This document shows, piece by piece, positions 26,047 through 34,254 of a stretch of 41,417 bases of DNA. Made by a program: the position numbers and the translations under genes. Location of the stretch: the NCBI GenBank assembly GCA_021770925.1, contig JAETPY010000011.1:1-41417 (forward strand). Direction: 5' to 3'. Source of the stretch: Erysipelotrichaceae bacterium (GTDB lineage Bacteria; Bacillota_I; Bacilli_A; Erysipelotrichales; Coprobacillaceae). Below the pieces are notes generated by a model. The model searched no databases. It was not told where the DNA came from and saw nothing but the letters and a program-made list of their open reading frames with translations. How positions within the stretch are numbered: position 1 is the stretch's first letter; every line of letters starts with the position of its first letter.

Positions 26047-26379
26047 ATGGACTATAATAAACTTGGAAATAATATTAGAAAAGAGAGATTAAAACAAAAT
26101 CTAACAATTGAAGAATTAGCTTATAAAGCCGATATTACTCCTAATTATTTAGGTAAAATTGAAAGAGCTCAAAGTAAATTAAGCTTAGACGTACTTGTAA
26201 AAATTGCAAATGCTTTAGATATAACTTCAGATGATATACTGTCACATGAATTTCAAAAGGTACCTAAACACTCTATTGATAAAATCAATAAAAATCTTAC
26301 TATTTTAGCTCAAAAAAATAGTGAAGATATTGAATTACTAAATATCATAATTGATTTTATTATTAATAAAAATAATTAA
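26047..26379 (+). CDS. XRE-family helix-turn-helix regulator, candidate Tad-locus regulator
   Basis: 110 aa. Residues 7-62 are a Cro/CI-type helix-turn-helix (LGNNIRKERLKQNLTIEELA, ITPNYLGKIERAQ, LDVLVKIANALDITSDDIL). The remaining 45 residues are helical and could dimerise. GGAGATG lies 6-7 bp before the ATG, with a TATAAT at 26027-26032. It is divergent from the Tad operon. Recurrent AGGACTTATAAT sites lie before this gene, tadZ and the phosphatase gene, so it is the natural candidate for a common repressor and autorepressor. DNA binding to these sites is inferred. Confidence 0.88.
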   Translation: MDYNKLGNNIRKERLKQNLTIEELAYKADITPNYLGKIERAQSKLSLDVLVKIANALDITSDDILSHEFQKVPKHSIDKINKNLTILAQKNSEDIELLNIIIDFIINKNN

Positions 26380-26397
26380 AATATATTTAATTTAGAT

Positions 26398-26426
26398 GAA
26401 TCGTTTATTAACGATTCTATTTTTTC
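26398..26426 (+). terminator. Terminator of XRE gene
   Basis: GAATCGTT (26398-26405) and AACGATTC (26410-26417) make an 8-bp stem with a 4-nt loop, followed by TATTTTTT. Confidence 0.8.
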
Positions 26427-26761
26427 CACAGATTTTACTTTTATTAACCTTACTGAACTTGAAGTTTTAGCAGATAAATGTGATAAATTTAAAAAATTAA
26501 TTATTCGATGTTAGACAATTTAGTTAAAGATTAGAAGTATGTATTGAAACTAATGGATCAGTCGAGTGCGAAAGCTTTATTATTAATTCTAAAGATAAAA
26601 TTGTTATTTATGAAGTAATACCAGGTAATGCAAAAAGATTATTTAGGTGAATACGAGCTTCTCGATTTATTTATGAATACAGAGACAAAGTTTGCCCTGC
26701 TAAAAGGAAATCTAGTGAAGCTGCACTCAAACCATCATTAGATTTAGTAAAATTAATTTAA
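26418..26761 (+). pseudogene. ahpC: Decayed ahpC (peroxiredoxin) remnant
   Basis: Translating across frames gives pieces in AhpC order. Near 26421-26495 is FSTDFTFINLTELEVLADKCDKFKKL, matching the family's [24 protein letters not shown], but the VCP holding the peroxidatic Cys has become INL. Near 26535-26640 is LEVCIETNGSVECESFIINSKDKIVIYEVIPGN (family RGTFII...EV). Near 26660-26761 is RASRFIYEYRDKVCPAKRKSSEAALKPSLDLVKLI, ending at a TAA and matching the AhpC C-terminus VCPAKWKPGEATLKPSLDLVGKI. The 5' third is missing, about 55-60 central residues are deleted, and stops and frameshifts break the rest, so it cannot make active AhpC. Confidence 0.82.
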
Positions 26762-27665
26762 TGAATAATTTTTATAATACAATTATTGTTACAGTTTTGA
26801 CTGGCAGCAGCAATCTATTTAATTAGAGTAAAATTTTAAGTTTTAGTAATTGAAAAAAATCAGCAGACAAATTACCCTAGTGTATTTAGAAAAATAACAG
26901 ATAATATAAAATAAAATTTTGAAACTGAATTCCTAATTACAAATACTAGTCAGGTTAAATTAAATGAAAGAAATAATTTGATTGTCGACAGATTTCAAAA
27001 ACTATTCTTGATTGTTTATGATACTGGAGATGTCCAAGTTAAAGAATTACACCAGGTTGTTACAGCTGTTAGTGAAAAAGTCAGCAATTAGAAAATATAT
27101 TCCTAAAATTATTTCCAAACATAACTTAAAAACAAAATACTTATGTTCAAGAGATATCTGTAGAAAACAGCAAGGGTCTCATTTCCAAGGAAATAAAACA
27201 ACAACTAATATAAATTTTTAGTAAATTAGAGAGAAATCTAGTAATAAAATGCTATCTTAACAATTCTATATTTAATAATGAAATAAAATTGTTTATTGAA
27301 GAACTTACATCTCTGTGCAATCGTATTTTTATCAATTACTAGAAGGTGAAATTTTTATACTGTTACTGGAGAGCACAAATGCAATTCTTTCATTATTGTA
27401 ATTTATAGCATAGTCAGTCCTAAACGGGTTTTAGATAAAGAACTAATTAAAACCCTTGTTTTTCTATCTTGTATCTGATGTTATGGCTACTCGACAAATT
27501 GCAGGCGAAAACAAAAATATTGCAACTTCAATGTATGCTGTCTAAAATTAAAAGAACAGTACAATATTATGCCTGTTCCTTGTATGATCATTAATGATCA
27601 AGATGTGTATTTTAGAAAAAATATTAAAGAGATTTTAAATATTATCAAACAGCCAGTCATTATGA
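26762..27665 (+). pseudogene. ahpF: Decayed ahpF/trxB-type FAD reductase remnant
   Basis: Fragments in several frames follow the order of an AhpF-like enzyme fused to a thioredoxin-fold domain. LIVDRFQKTILD then VYDTGDVQVKELHQVVTAVSEKVS then SAIRKYIPKI (26980-27115) match the end of the FAD domain (IPGVYAxGDV.KELRQVVTAxxDG). KEIKQQLI, a stop, IFSKLERNLVIKCYLNNSIFNN and IKLFIEELTSL (about 27190-27315) match the start of the thioredoxin-like part. SDVMATRQIAGENKNIATSMYAV and LKEQYNIMPVPCMIINDQDVYFRKNIKEILNII (about 27477-27645) match its end. Most of the N-terminal FAD domain is gone. The pair ahpC-ahpF is a known operon, which supports the call. The short open frames seen inside are pieces of this remnant. 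Confidence 0.75.
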
Positions 27666-27677
27666 CTAGCTGTTTTA
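27647..27677. terminator. Probable bidirectional terminator between ahpF remnant and PBP gene
   Basis: AAACAGC (27647-27653) pairs with GCTGTTT (27669-27675), with AGTCAT/ATGACT extending the stem past one mismatch. TTTTATT follows on the plus strand, and the leftward reading is also T-rich after the PBP stop at 27678. Confidence 0.65.
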
Positions 27678-29678
27678 TTAATATAAATAATTACCCAAAG
27701 GCTTTTTCATATGTTCAACAACATAACCACTACCACCGCGTTCTTTAACATCCTCAACCATTGTAGTTATTAAAATAGGCTTATCACTATTAGTAGTCAT
27801 TATTGTAAACCATCCTAATTCTGTTCCTGTTGTATCACTTTGGGAAGCTTTAAGTTCTGCTGTTCCGGTTTTACCAGCCAGTTCAATATCATTATGATAA
27901 ATGGCATGACCTGTTCCATTATTATCACTAATAACCCCTATTAAAGCTTCTTTAATAGTATTAGCGGTTTCTTTACTAAAAGCAGATTTAATCCAGTCTT
28001 GTTCAGGTTTTTCATCTACAATTAAATATGGCTGATTAATTACTCCTTCATTTACAAATGAACTATATATTGATGCTAATTGAACTGGATTCATCAATAA
28101 TTCACCTTGCCCATAGCCACTGTCAGCTAACTGCTGATCTCCAAAATTACTATCTTTATTTTGATATTGTGATGTGTTCAATGCTAATTCAAAAGGTATT
28201 TTATCACCTATTTTCAATTTATCATAACCAGCAGTTAATTTATCTTTTCCAATTTCAACTGCGCTTCTTGCAAAATAAACATTGTCAGAATAAATAATTG
28301 CATTTTTTAAATTATTAGGAGTTGGGGCATGTAAAGTAGTTACATAATAATTACCCCAGCTAGAATCCTTCTGCCACTTATCTTTAGCCCCTAGATCTTT
28401 ATCAGGATCAATTGCATTAGCATCCAAACCAATAGCACCAGTAATTGGTTTCATACTAGAACCTGGAACATAAGCAGCTCGAAAACGATTTGTCAAAGGT
28501 TTTTGAACATCATTATTTAAAGCATCCCATTCATCGCTATTAAACCCTAAGATAAAATCATTACTTGAAAATGAAGGGGTTGAAACTAAAGCCAGAATTT
28601 CGCCAGTCTTTGGATTCATAGCAACTGAGGCACTTTTATCATTTTGATATTCATCGTACAAATCTTTTTGTAAATCAATATCAATTGTTAATTTAATATC
28701 TTTGCCATTTTTAACTTTTTTATTGGCAATAGTACCAGCTTCTTTACCATCCTTATCAACAACAACAATCTTTTTACCATCACTGCCCTTTAAATCACTT
28801 TCATAAGCAGCTTCGATTCCACTTCTTCCTATTAATGAAGTTTCGCTGTATCCTTCATCCTTATGTTTTTTTAGATCATCAGCGTTTACCTGCTGTAAAT
28901 AACCTGTTAAGTGTGAAGTGATTTCACCATAAGGATAGTAACGAACATAGACTGTATTTAGTTTTACTCCCTTTATTGTTAACAATTGGCTAGCTAAAGC
29001 TCGTCCCTCTTCATCTTTAGCAATTTCTTTTAATGGCACAAATGAATCATCTTTAATCCATGAAGCACTCATTATCTTTTTAATATTATCTACTGACATA
29101 TTTAAAAGATTACCTATCGCCTGATAATCAGTTTCTCCATTTAATTTACCACGTACAAGACCAACTGAATACGCTTCACCAATAGTTGCTAATTCTTTAT
29201 CATTACGATCTAAAATTTTCCCTCTACTCGCTTTATCTGTCAAAACTCTTACTTTATTTTCTCCATCAACTCCGTCAAATAACATTTTTTCATTAAAAAT
29301 AATTTTTCCATCTTGGACCGTTATTTTATTATCGTAACTTACTTTCCCAGCTACAGTATCCATTGATACTGTACACTCAACAATACCATCATCCACTTCA
29401 TTAATCTTTACTTTAATATTTTTAGCTTCAATTCCATCATAGATATTTTCATAACGTGTTTCAAATACATTTTGCGATGTTTTAGCTAAAGAACCCTTTG
29501 TTAACATTGTATACATTTTTTTATAATCTTTTTTAGCTAGATAAGCGTAATAATCTTCTACTATTTCACCAGCATTTTCTCGCTTATTGAAAAATACAAA
29601 TACCAGTGCAATAATAATTAAAACACTAACTGCAGCAATAAGTATAATTTTTTTTCTTTCTTTTAAATTTAAATTCAT
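27678..29678 (-). CDS. Class B penicillin-binding protein with MecA_N domain
   Basis: 666 aa. N-terminal membrane helix (IILIAAVSVLIIIALVFVFF), an NTF2-like MecA_N domain (about 33-145, GEIVEDYYAYLAKKDYKKMYTMLT), a dimerisation region (about 150-320, SRGKILDRNDKELATIGEAYSVG) and a transpeptidase domain. Catalytic motifs: SSMK (serine about 406), SDN in IYSDNVYF (about 463) and KTGT (about 603). This architecture is that of PBP3/PBP2a-like D,D-transpeptidases, which cross-link peptidoglycan outside the membrane; some members have low affinity for beta-lactams. Whether this one does cannot be read from the sequence. AGGGAG lies upstream of the ATG. Confidence 0.93.
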   Translation of the reverse strand: MNLNLKERKKIILIAAVSVLIIIALVFVFFNKRENAGEIVEDYYAYLAKKDYKKMYTMLTKGSLAKTSQNVFETRYENIYDGIEAKNIKVKINEVDDGIVECTVSMDTVAGKVSYDNKITVQDGKIIFNEKMLFDGVDGENKVRVLTDKASRGKILDRNDKELATIGEAYSVGLVRGKLNGETDYQAIGNLLNMSVDNIKKIMSASWIKDDSFVPLKEIAKDEEGRALASQLLTIKGVKLNTVYVRYYPYGEITSHLTGYLQQVNADDLKKHKDEGYSETSLIGRSGIEAAYESDLKGSDGKKIVVVDKDGKEAGTIANKKVKNGKDIKLTIDIDLQKDLYDEYQNDKSASVAMNPKTGEILALVSTPSFSSNDFILGFNSDEWDALNNDVQKPLTNRFRAAYVPGSSMKPITGAIGLDANAIDPDKDLGAKDKWQKDSSWGNYYVTTLHAPTPNNLKNAIIYSDNVYFARSAVEIGKDKLTAGYDKLKIGDKIPFELALNTSQYQNKDSNFGDQQLADSGYGQGELLMNPVQLASIYSSFVNEGVINQPYLIVDEKPEQDWIKSAFSKETANTIKEALIGVISDNNGTGHAIYHNDIELAGKTGTAELKASQSDTTGTELGWFTIMTTNSDKPILITTMVEDVKERGGSGYVVEHMKKPLGNYLY

Positions 29679-30560
29679 TTTTCTCCCTCTTTCTCTTTAT
29701 GTTAAAAACATTGTACTCATATTTTAACATATTTAACACTTATTTATCATAGAAATAGTATACTTATCGTCGAATTAGCCAAGATATGTTATAATTCCTG
29801 AAAAATGATGGAAAATCTGATAATAATATTAGCACTTATAAAATTAAAATAAGATGAAATTAAAAAATAATTTTACATTTATACTAATAGAACCACTCCT
29901 TAGACAGTTTTGATAAATACTAACTACAGTTATAGAAAAACAGTAGCCAAACCCACGATTAAAATAACAAAAATTTTAAAACTTATTTAAAAATATGGAT
30001 ACCCATCTTTGATATAGCACTCCTGATGATAAAAAATATATGACATTATAGTAGTTATACTGATATATAAGATTTAAAATATGAAATAGCTAAACAGCTT
30101 ATAGTCTCTGATCGTAAAATTATTTTCTAATTTCTGAATATATTGATAAGTTATACCTGACTGATAGATTAAACGAATTTCTCAAGATGATTTTATTGTT
30201 TCTTGTTTATTTAAAACTAAACTCTTATTAATTTTATGTCAATGAAAAAAGATGCATTATTTACAAATATTGAATGATGCAATGCTTAAATACATCAGAT
30301 TTAAAAAATATCTTGACGTAATATCTCCTAAGTCGTTTAATCAAGATAGTGATTTATGAAAGTTAAAAATATTTTATAACTCCATATATTTCAAGAAGAT
30401 TCACGTAGAAAAGCATTCATAAATATTTCGTAGTTTTAACAATTAGAAATATTAATCATATTATTAATGAAGCATCTTTAAAAAATAAAGTTGATTTTAC
30501 TACTGATTATCAAAAAACCGTCAAATATAATTAATATATTACAGATGTCACAAACATTTT
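29679..30560. other. AT-rich decayed non-coding stretch, no intact gene
   Basis: No open frame of useful size. On the plus strand between about 30070 and 30540, short protein-like runs appear in alternating frames (YEIAKQLIVSDRKI; ISEYIDKLYLTDRLNEFLKDDFIVSCLF; ILNDAMLKYIRFKKYLDVISPKSF; INHIINEASLKNKVDFTTDYQKTVKYN). This looks like a gene broken by frameshifts, comparable to the ahp remnants on the other side of the PBP gene. I could not identify its family. The first 120 bp should hold the PBP promoter; none is clear. Confidence 0.45.
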
Positions 30561-30597
30561 TGAAAGTGTTTACAATCATTTATTCTAGTGGTATACT
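30561..30597 (+). promoter_or_regulatory. Strong promoter with cre-like site for the PTS IIB-like gene
   Basis: TTTACA (30569-30574), 17 bp, then TATACT (30592-30597) with TGG just before it (extended -10). TGAAAGTGTTTACA (30561-30574) overlaps the -35 and matches the catabolite-response element TGWNANCGNTNWCA at all fixed positions but one (T for C at the centre). Repression by CcpA during growth on preferred sugars is inferred. Confidence 0.65.
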
Positions 30598-30672
30598 AAT
30601 AAAAAATTTTATTGTTGTAATTTAGGTTTTTATACATATAATATATTCAATTACAGAAAGGGGCAAAATGAT

Positions 30673-30996
30673 GTGAAGAAAATCGTGTTATTATGTGATA
30701 TGTTTCAGGATATGACTATTACCAATGATTTCTTAGTGAACAAGATGAAAGAAACTTCTAAAAAAGATTCTATTGAATGTGAAATTTATGCCCATCCTAT
30801 TCAAAATGTCTATGAGATAACTAAGGATGCAGATATTATTTTACTTACCCCTTTAATATGTTTTAAATACCAAATGATTGAAAAATTAGTAAATTGTCCA
30901 GTAGAAAAAATTGGTATGGGAGCTTATGCAAACATTGATGCTAAATATGTATTAGATAGAGCTTTTGCAAGAATGTCTGAATATTATGCTGTATAA
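30673..30996 (+). CDS. Orphan PTS lactose/cellobiose IIB-like protein
   Basis: 107 aa with a GTG start (an ATG two bases upstream runs straight into TGA); GGGG lies 8-10 bp before it. Overall pattern fits the IIB(Lac/Cel) fold: KKIVLLCDMF with a Cys at position 8 where the phosphorylated cysteine is expected, ECEIYAHPIQNVYEITKDADIILLTPLICFKYQMIEKL in the middle, then a KIGMGAYANIDAKYVL end. The usual CSAGMSTS loop after the Cys is replaced by CDMFQDMTITN. No IIA or IIC gene is adjacent, and a terminator follows directly, so the gene stands alone. It may serve a IIC encoded elsewhere or be regulatory. Substrate unknown. Confidence 0.72.
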   Translation: MKKIVLLCDMFQDMTITNDFLVNKMKETSKKDSIECEIYAHPIQNVYEITKDADIILLTPLICFKYQMIEKLVNCPVEKIGMGAYANIDAKYVLDRAFARMSEYYAV

Positions 30997-31000
30997 ACTT

Positions 31001-31026
31001 AAGAACCTGACATTCCAGGTTCTTTT
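31001..31026 (+). terminator. Terminator of PTS IIB-like gene
   Basis: AAGAACCTG (31001-31009) and CAGGTTCTT (31016-31024) form a 9-bp stem with a 6-nt loop, followed by TTT. Confidence 0.85.
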
Positions 31027-31079
31027 TATCTAATATTAAAAAATGACACTGCTTAAAGATTTAAATAATGATAATAATA

Positions 31080-31128
31080 AAAAGATAATAGACTATTCTG
31101 GTAAACTGTTACCTACTATCTTTTAAAA
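31080..31128. terminator. Hairpin, probable terminator
   Basis: An outer AAAGATA...TATCTTT stem and inner GGTAA/TTACC stem are followed by T-rich tracts on both strands. It could end leftward transcription from the VanZ-like fragment at 31159-31308. Confidence 0.45.
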
Positions 31129-31158
31129 TTTTATAAACTCATATACCTAGATATATGC

Positions 31159-31308
31159 TTATTTACCTGCTTTAAATTTATGAATATAAAATCCTGTTAA
31201 TCCTCCAATTAAAAAATAGATAAAATCAGTTATATCGAAACAGCCATATAAAATCAATAAATGAAACAATTCTTTTAAAAAACCAAGTAATAACAATGTT
31301 TTTATCAT
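31159..31308 (-). pseudogene. VanZ-like C-terminal fragment
   Basis: A 49-codon open frame from ATG at 31308 (extendable upstream without stop for about 20 codons) reads MIKTLLLLGFLKELFHLLI and then YGCFDITDFIYFLIGGLTG with a basic end. The FDI-D-IxxxxGG pattern resembles the last third of VanZ-like membrane proteins (FDIDDLILNTLGGLLG). The remainder of a roughly 150-aa family member is absent, so it is probably a remnant. It could be a short intact membrane peptide instead. Confidence 0.4.
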
Positions 31309-31430
31309 TGCTGTTATATTTTTATGAAATAAGTAAAACGTTATTATTGCTTGGATATGCTGATATAAATGATATTATTTTAGGTTCTTTTAGTACAATA
31401 ATTATCTATAAGATATTTTTTAAAGCATAG
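31296..31430 (+). pseudogene. Second VanZ-like C-terminal fragment, opposite strand
   Basis: A 44-codon frame reads MFLSLLLYFYEISKTLLLLGY, then ADINDIILGSFSTIIIYKI, and stops at TAG. ADINDIILGxxxTIIxYKI resembles the VanZ C-terminus. A strong plus-strand terminator starts inside the last codon, which supports this having been the end of a rightward gene. The N-terminal part is missing. The similarity is short, so the family call is tentative. Confidence 0.4.
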
Positions 31431-31462
31431 GCTTAACAAATTATTTGTTAAGCCTGTTTTTT
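31429..31462 (+). terminator. Strong Rho-independent terminator
   Basis: AGGCTTAACAAA (31429-31440), 3-nt loop, TTTGTTAAGCCT (31444-31455), then GTTTTTT. It directly follows the rightward VanZ-like fragment and faces the end of the DUF1848 gene. Confidence 0.88.
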
Positions 31463-31486
31463 CCTCTAATCATTATCAAATTAGCT

Positions 31487-32413
31487 CTATTTTATATCTA
31501 ACTGTAACTGTCTAACTTTATTTGATGCAACTATCCGTTTAGTAACCTTATCACTATCAATTAAATTTCCAAGTAACATCAAACTATTATCATCATGCAA
31601 TCTCATATTTTTCTTAACTATAGCATGATTACAGGCATAACAATATGTACAGCCATGATTACAGCAGTTATAAGCACCAATATCAATACTAGCTAAACAT
31701 GAACAGTTAGCCCTATTTTGATTAGTCTTTATTTTTAAAGGATAGCCAATCAGTTTTTCGATATATGCTTTATCAATACAGCTGCCTTTAGTTATTCCGT
31801 ATTGTTCTAAATGATATTTTTCACTGCATGTTTGAATATGTAGATTATACTTAGCAGCAGTTACTCCTAGATACTTAGCTAAATAATGAATTTCCTCATC
31901 ACTTAACCCATTAAACTTTCCAATAATATTTTTATAAACATCTAAAAAACTAATGATAACAGTATTGGTATATTGATGTAATAGTTGACACATCTTTTCA
32001 AACATTTTTAAATGAAATTCATTATTATAACGATCATTTAATAATATTGGATCATATCGCCAGATTATTTTATCCTTACCTATTTTATTACTTAAGTCTA
32101 TGAAAGTTTTTATAATTTCTAATTTAGGACGCAAACCTGGTTCAATATCACGATCATAAGGAGTGATGGTAACCATAAAATAATATTTATATCCTAACTG
32201 ATCAATAATTTTTAAATATGACATAATATTTTTAGGATCTTTTGTACAAAAAGCAATGCAATCGACTACATCTTTACTTATTTTTACATGACTAACAAGC
32301 TGTTGATTATAAGGATTTCTAACAAGTACATATCCTTCTTTTAAACGATTAATAAACCATAATGGATATAAAGCACATATATCAGTTCTCCCTGAAACTT
32401 GTAAAATCATCAT
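31487..32413 (-). CDS. DUF1848 family protein with Cys-rich C-terminus
   Basis: 308 aa. ILQVSGRTDICALYPLWFINRLKEGYVLVRNP at the N-terminus, then IAFCTKDPKNIMSYL and YYFMVTITPYDRDIEPGL are typical of DUF1848, a family I recall as related to radical-SAM/spore-photoproduct-lyase-like folds. A cysteine cluster stands near residues 243-266 (CSCLASIDIGAYNCCNHGCTYCYAC), which contains CNHGCTYCYA, a CxxxCxxC-like pattern plausible for an iron-sulfur cluster. Function is unknown. The start (ATG 32413 or 32410, GGAG upstream) lies within the end of ogt, giving a 32-bp overlap, so the pair is co-translated and a role in nucleic-acid repair or modification may be inferred. Confidence 0.85.
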   Translation of the reverse strand: MMILQVSGRTDICALYPLWFINRLKEGYVLVRNPYNQQLVSHVKISKDVVDCIAFCTKDPKNIMSYLKIIDQLGYKYYFMVTITPYDRDIEPGLRPKLEIIKTFIDLSNKIGKDKIIWRYDPILLNDRYNNEFHLKMFEKMCQLLHQYTNTVIISFLDVYKNIIGKFNGLSDEEIHYLAKYLGVTAAKYNLHIQTCSEKYHLEQYGITKGSCIDKAYIEKLIGYPLKIKTNQNRANCSCLASIDIGAYNCCNHGCTYCYACNHAIVKKNMRLHDDNSLMLLGNLIDSDKVTKRIVASNKVRQLQLDIK

Positions 32414-32867
32414 TTTTCTCCAACGATAATAACATTTCTTTCATGTTAAGCCCACCTGCATAACCAACTAGATTATTACTACTTCCAATTACTCGATGAC
32501 AGGGAATTACGATCATAATACGATTACGATGATTTGCCATCCCTACAGCTCGATATGCCTTAGGACTATTAACTGCATTTGCAATTTGTTTATAGCTTCT
32601 AGTCTGCCCATAAGGGATCTTTTGTAATTCTTGCCAAACTTTTATTTGAAAAGGGGTACCCTCTAAATCCAATGGTAAATCAAAAGTTCTTCGTTCTCCA
32701 TTAAAATACTCTCTTAATTGTTTAGCTGTTTCTTTTATTAATATCGTTTCTTCTTCAACATAATCATAAAGATTGTTTGTTGTAATTGCATAAATTTTAT
32801 TATCTCTTTCAATAATATATAAATTTACCAGCATTTTATATTGATATCCTTTTAACATTTTCTTCAC
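32382..32867 (-). CDS. ogt: Methylated-DNA--protein-cysteine methyltransferase
   Basis: 161 aa, typical Ogt/MGMT size. Active-site IVIPCHRVIGSSNNLVGYAGGL (PCHRV, about residues 126-130) and the helix-turn-helix segment PYGQTRSYKQIANAVNSPKAYRAVGMANHRNR precede it; FQIKVWQELQKIPYGQ is the expected start of the DNA-binding domain. It repairs O6-alkylguanine by irreversible transfer of the alkyl group to its cysteine. It is followed by and overlaps the DUF1848 gene. Confidence 0.95.
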   Translation of the reverse strand: MKKMLKGYQYKMLVNLYIIERDNKIYAITTNNLYDYVEEETILIKETAKQLREYFNGERRTFDLPLDLEGTPFQIKVWQELQKIPYGQTRSYKQIANAVNSPKAYRAVGMANHRNRIMIVIPCHRVIGSSNNLVGYAGGLNMKEMLLSLEKNDDFTSFREN

Positions 32868-32961
32868 CCACTCTATTTTATCATAATATTTTTTAAATAT
32901 TAATAATCAATTTATATCATTTAAAAAATATTCATGATATACTTTAGATTTGAGGTGGCTT

Positions 32962-33711
32962 ATGAACGAACAAAAACTTATTAATTTAATTGGTGAAATT
33001 GGAAGACTTTTATTAAAACATGGAGCAGAAATTTACCGGGTTGAAGAATCATTACTTAGAATGTGTAAAAGTTATGGTTATCAAAATGTTGAAGTATTTG
33101 CCTTACCATCTTATTTTACATTAACAATTGAAATGCATGATAACCATACTTATACCATATCAAAACGTACTCAACAAAATCGTGTTAATTTAGATATGGT
33201 ATATGAACTTAATAATTTAGTACGATATGTCTGTGATAAATGTCCTGATTATGATTATCTTAAAAATAGAATAAATGAAATTAAAAATACACCTTTAAAC
33301 ATGCCTTTAGTTTTTTTAGGTTATGGATTGGGTACAGGTTTTTTTACTACTTTTTTCGGTGGCAAAATAAAGGAAACAATCATTGCGATGATTATTGGTT
33401 TTATTTTATATTTTTTTATTTGGTTAATGGAAATATTGGAAATTAATAATCTTGTTACAACTCTTTTATCAAGTATCGTTCTTTCTTCTTTAGCAATTTT
33501 TTGCTATAAGTTAGGTTTAATTAATAATTTACAATCTACGATTATTGGCTGCTTAATGATTTTGACCCCTGGAGTAGCTATTACAAATAGTTTGCGTGAC
33601 ATCATGGGCGGTGACTACATTTCTGGAATGGCTCGAATGCTTGAAGCCTTATTAACAGCTACTTTTATTGCTGTTGGAGTCGGAATTATGATGGTTATTT
33701 TAGGAGGTTAG
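32962..33711 (+). CDS. Threonine/serine exporter family, ThrE N-part (DUF1212)
   Basis: 249 aa from the ATG at 32962 with GAGGTGG just upstream (an in-frame TTG at 32950 is less likely). N-terminal soluble part LLLKHGAEIYRVEESLLRMCKSYG, VEVFALPSYFTLTIE and RTQQNRVNLDMV, then about five hydrophobic helices with GCLMILTPGVAITNSLRDIMGGDYISG near 195-220, all matching the ThrE/DUF1212 family. In Firmicutes the exporter is split into two genes, and the partner follows one base after. Amino-acid or dicarboxylate export is the family role. The actual substrate is not known. Confidence 0.9.
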   Translation: MNEQKLINLIGEIGRLLLKHGAEIYRVEESLLRMCKSYGYQNVEVFALPSYFTLTIEMHDNHTYTISKRTQQNRVNLDMVYELNNLVRYVCDKCPDYDYLKNRINEIKNTPLNMPLVFLGYGLGTGFFTTFFGGKIKETIIAMIIGFILYFFIWLMEILEINNLVTTLLSSIVLSSLAIFCYKLGLINNLQSTIIGCLMILTPGVAITNSLRDIMGGDYISGMARMLEALLTATFIAVGVGIMMVILGG

Positions 33712-33712
33712 T

Positions 33713-34162
33713 ATGCAGGGATTGATTGAATGTCTTAGTGCCTTTATTGCTAGTATAGGCTTTTCCTTTATTTTTAGAATCCATCATAATTTACGTTTTG
33801 CCATTATTAGTTCCTTTGGCGGTGCATTAGGATGGTTTGTTTATTTAAATACTAATGCTTTACATAATGAAATAATGAGTTATTTTATTGCTATGGTAGT
33901 AGTTAGTTTGTATGCTGAAATTGCAGCGAGAGTATATAAAGCTCCAGCTACAATATTTTTAATTATTGGCTGCTTCCCTTTAGTACCAGGTAGAGGAATT
34001 TATCAAACAATGCTTTATTGTACTCAGGGTAAAAATATTCTCTTTTTAGATAGTCTTATTCATACATTCGCTATTTCTGCTAGTCTAGCATTAGCAATAA
34101 TGATTGTTTCAACTATATTTAAAGTTATTAAAAAATTATCTATTTCTAAAAAGCTGTTTTAA
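33713..34162 (+). CDS. Threonine/serine exporter family, ThrE C-part (DUF3815)
   Basis: 149 aa, four to five membrane helices. FSFIFRIHHNLRFAIISSFGGALGWFVY and CFPLVPGRGIYQTMLYC (proline-rich, PGxxxY) are typical of the ThrE second half. Starts one base after the partner's stop with GGAGG inside its end. The two products likely form one exporter. Confidence 0.9.
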   Translation: MQGLIECLSAFIASIGFSFIFRIHHNLRFAIISSFGGALGWFVYLNTNALHNEIMSYFIAMVVVSLYAEIAARVYKAPATIFLIIGCFPLVPGRGIYQTMLYCTQGKNILFLDSLIHTFAISASLALAIMIVSTIFKVIKKLSISKKLF

Positions 34163-34254
34163 TCTTGATTAAGTACCTAAATTTAAAATTCGGATAATCA
34201 AAGTATTTTATCTAAATAATTTTCATGTTACAATACAAAAAAGCAGGTGAATTT

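Noticed and set aside
27012-27221. 69-codon open frame inside 26.4-27.6 kb
   Set aside because: Its residues cross the frames of the ahpF-like remnant; it is a chance fragment, not a gene.
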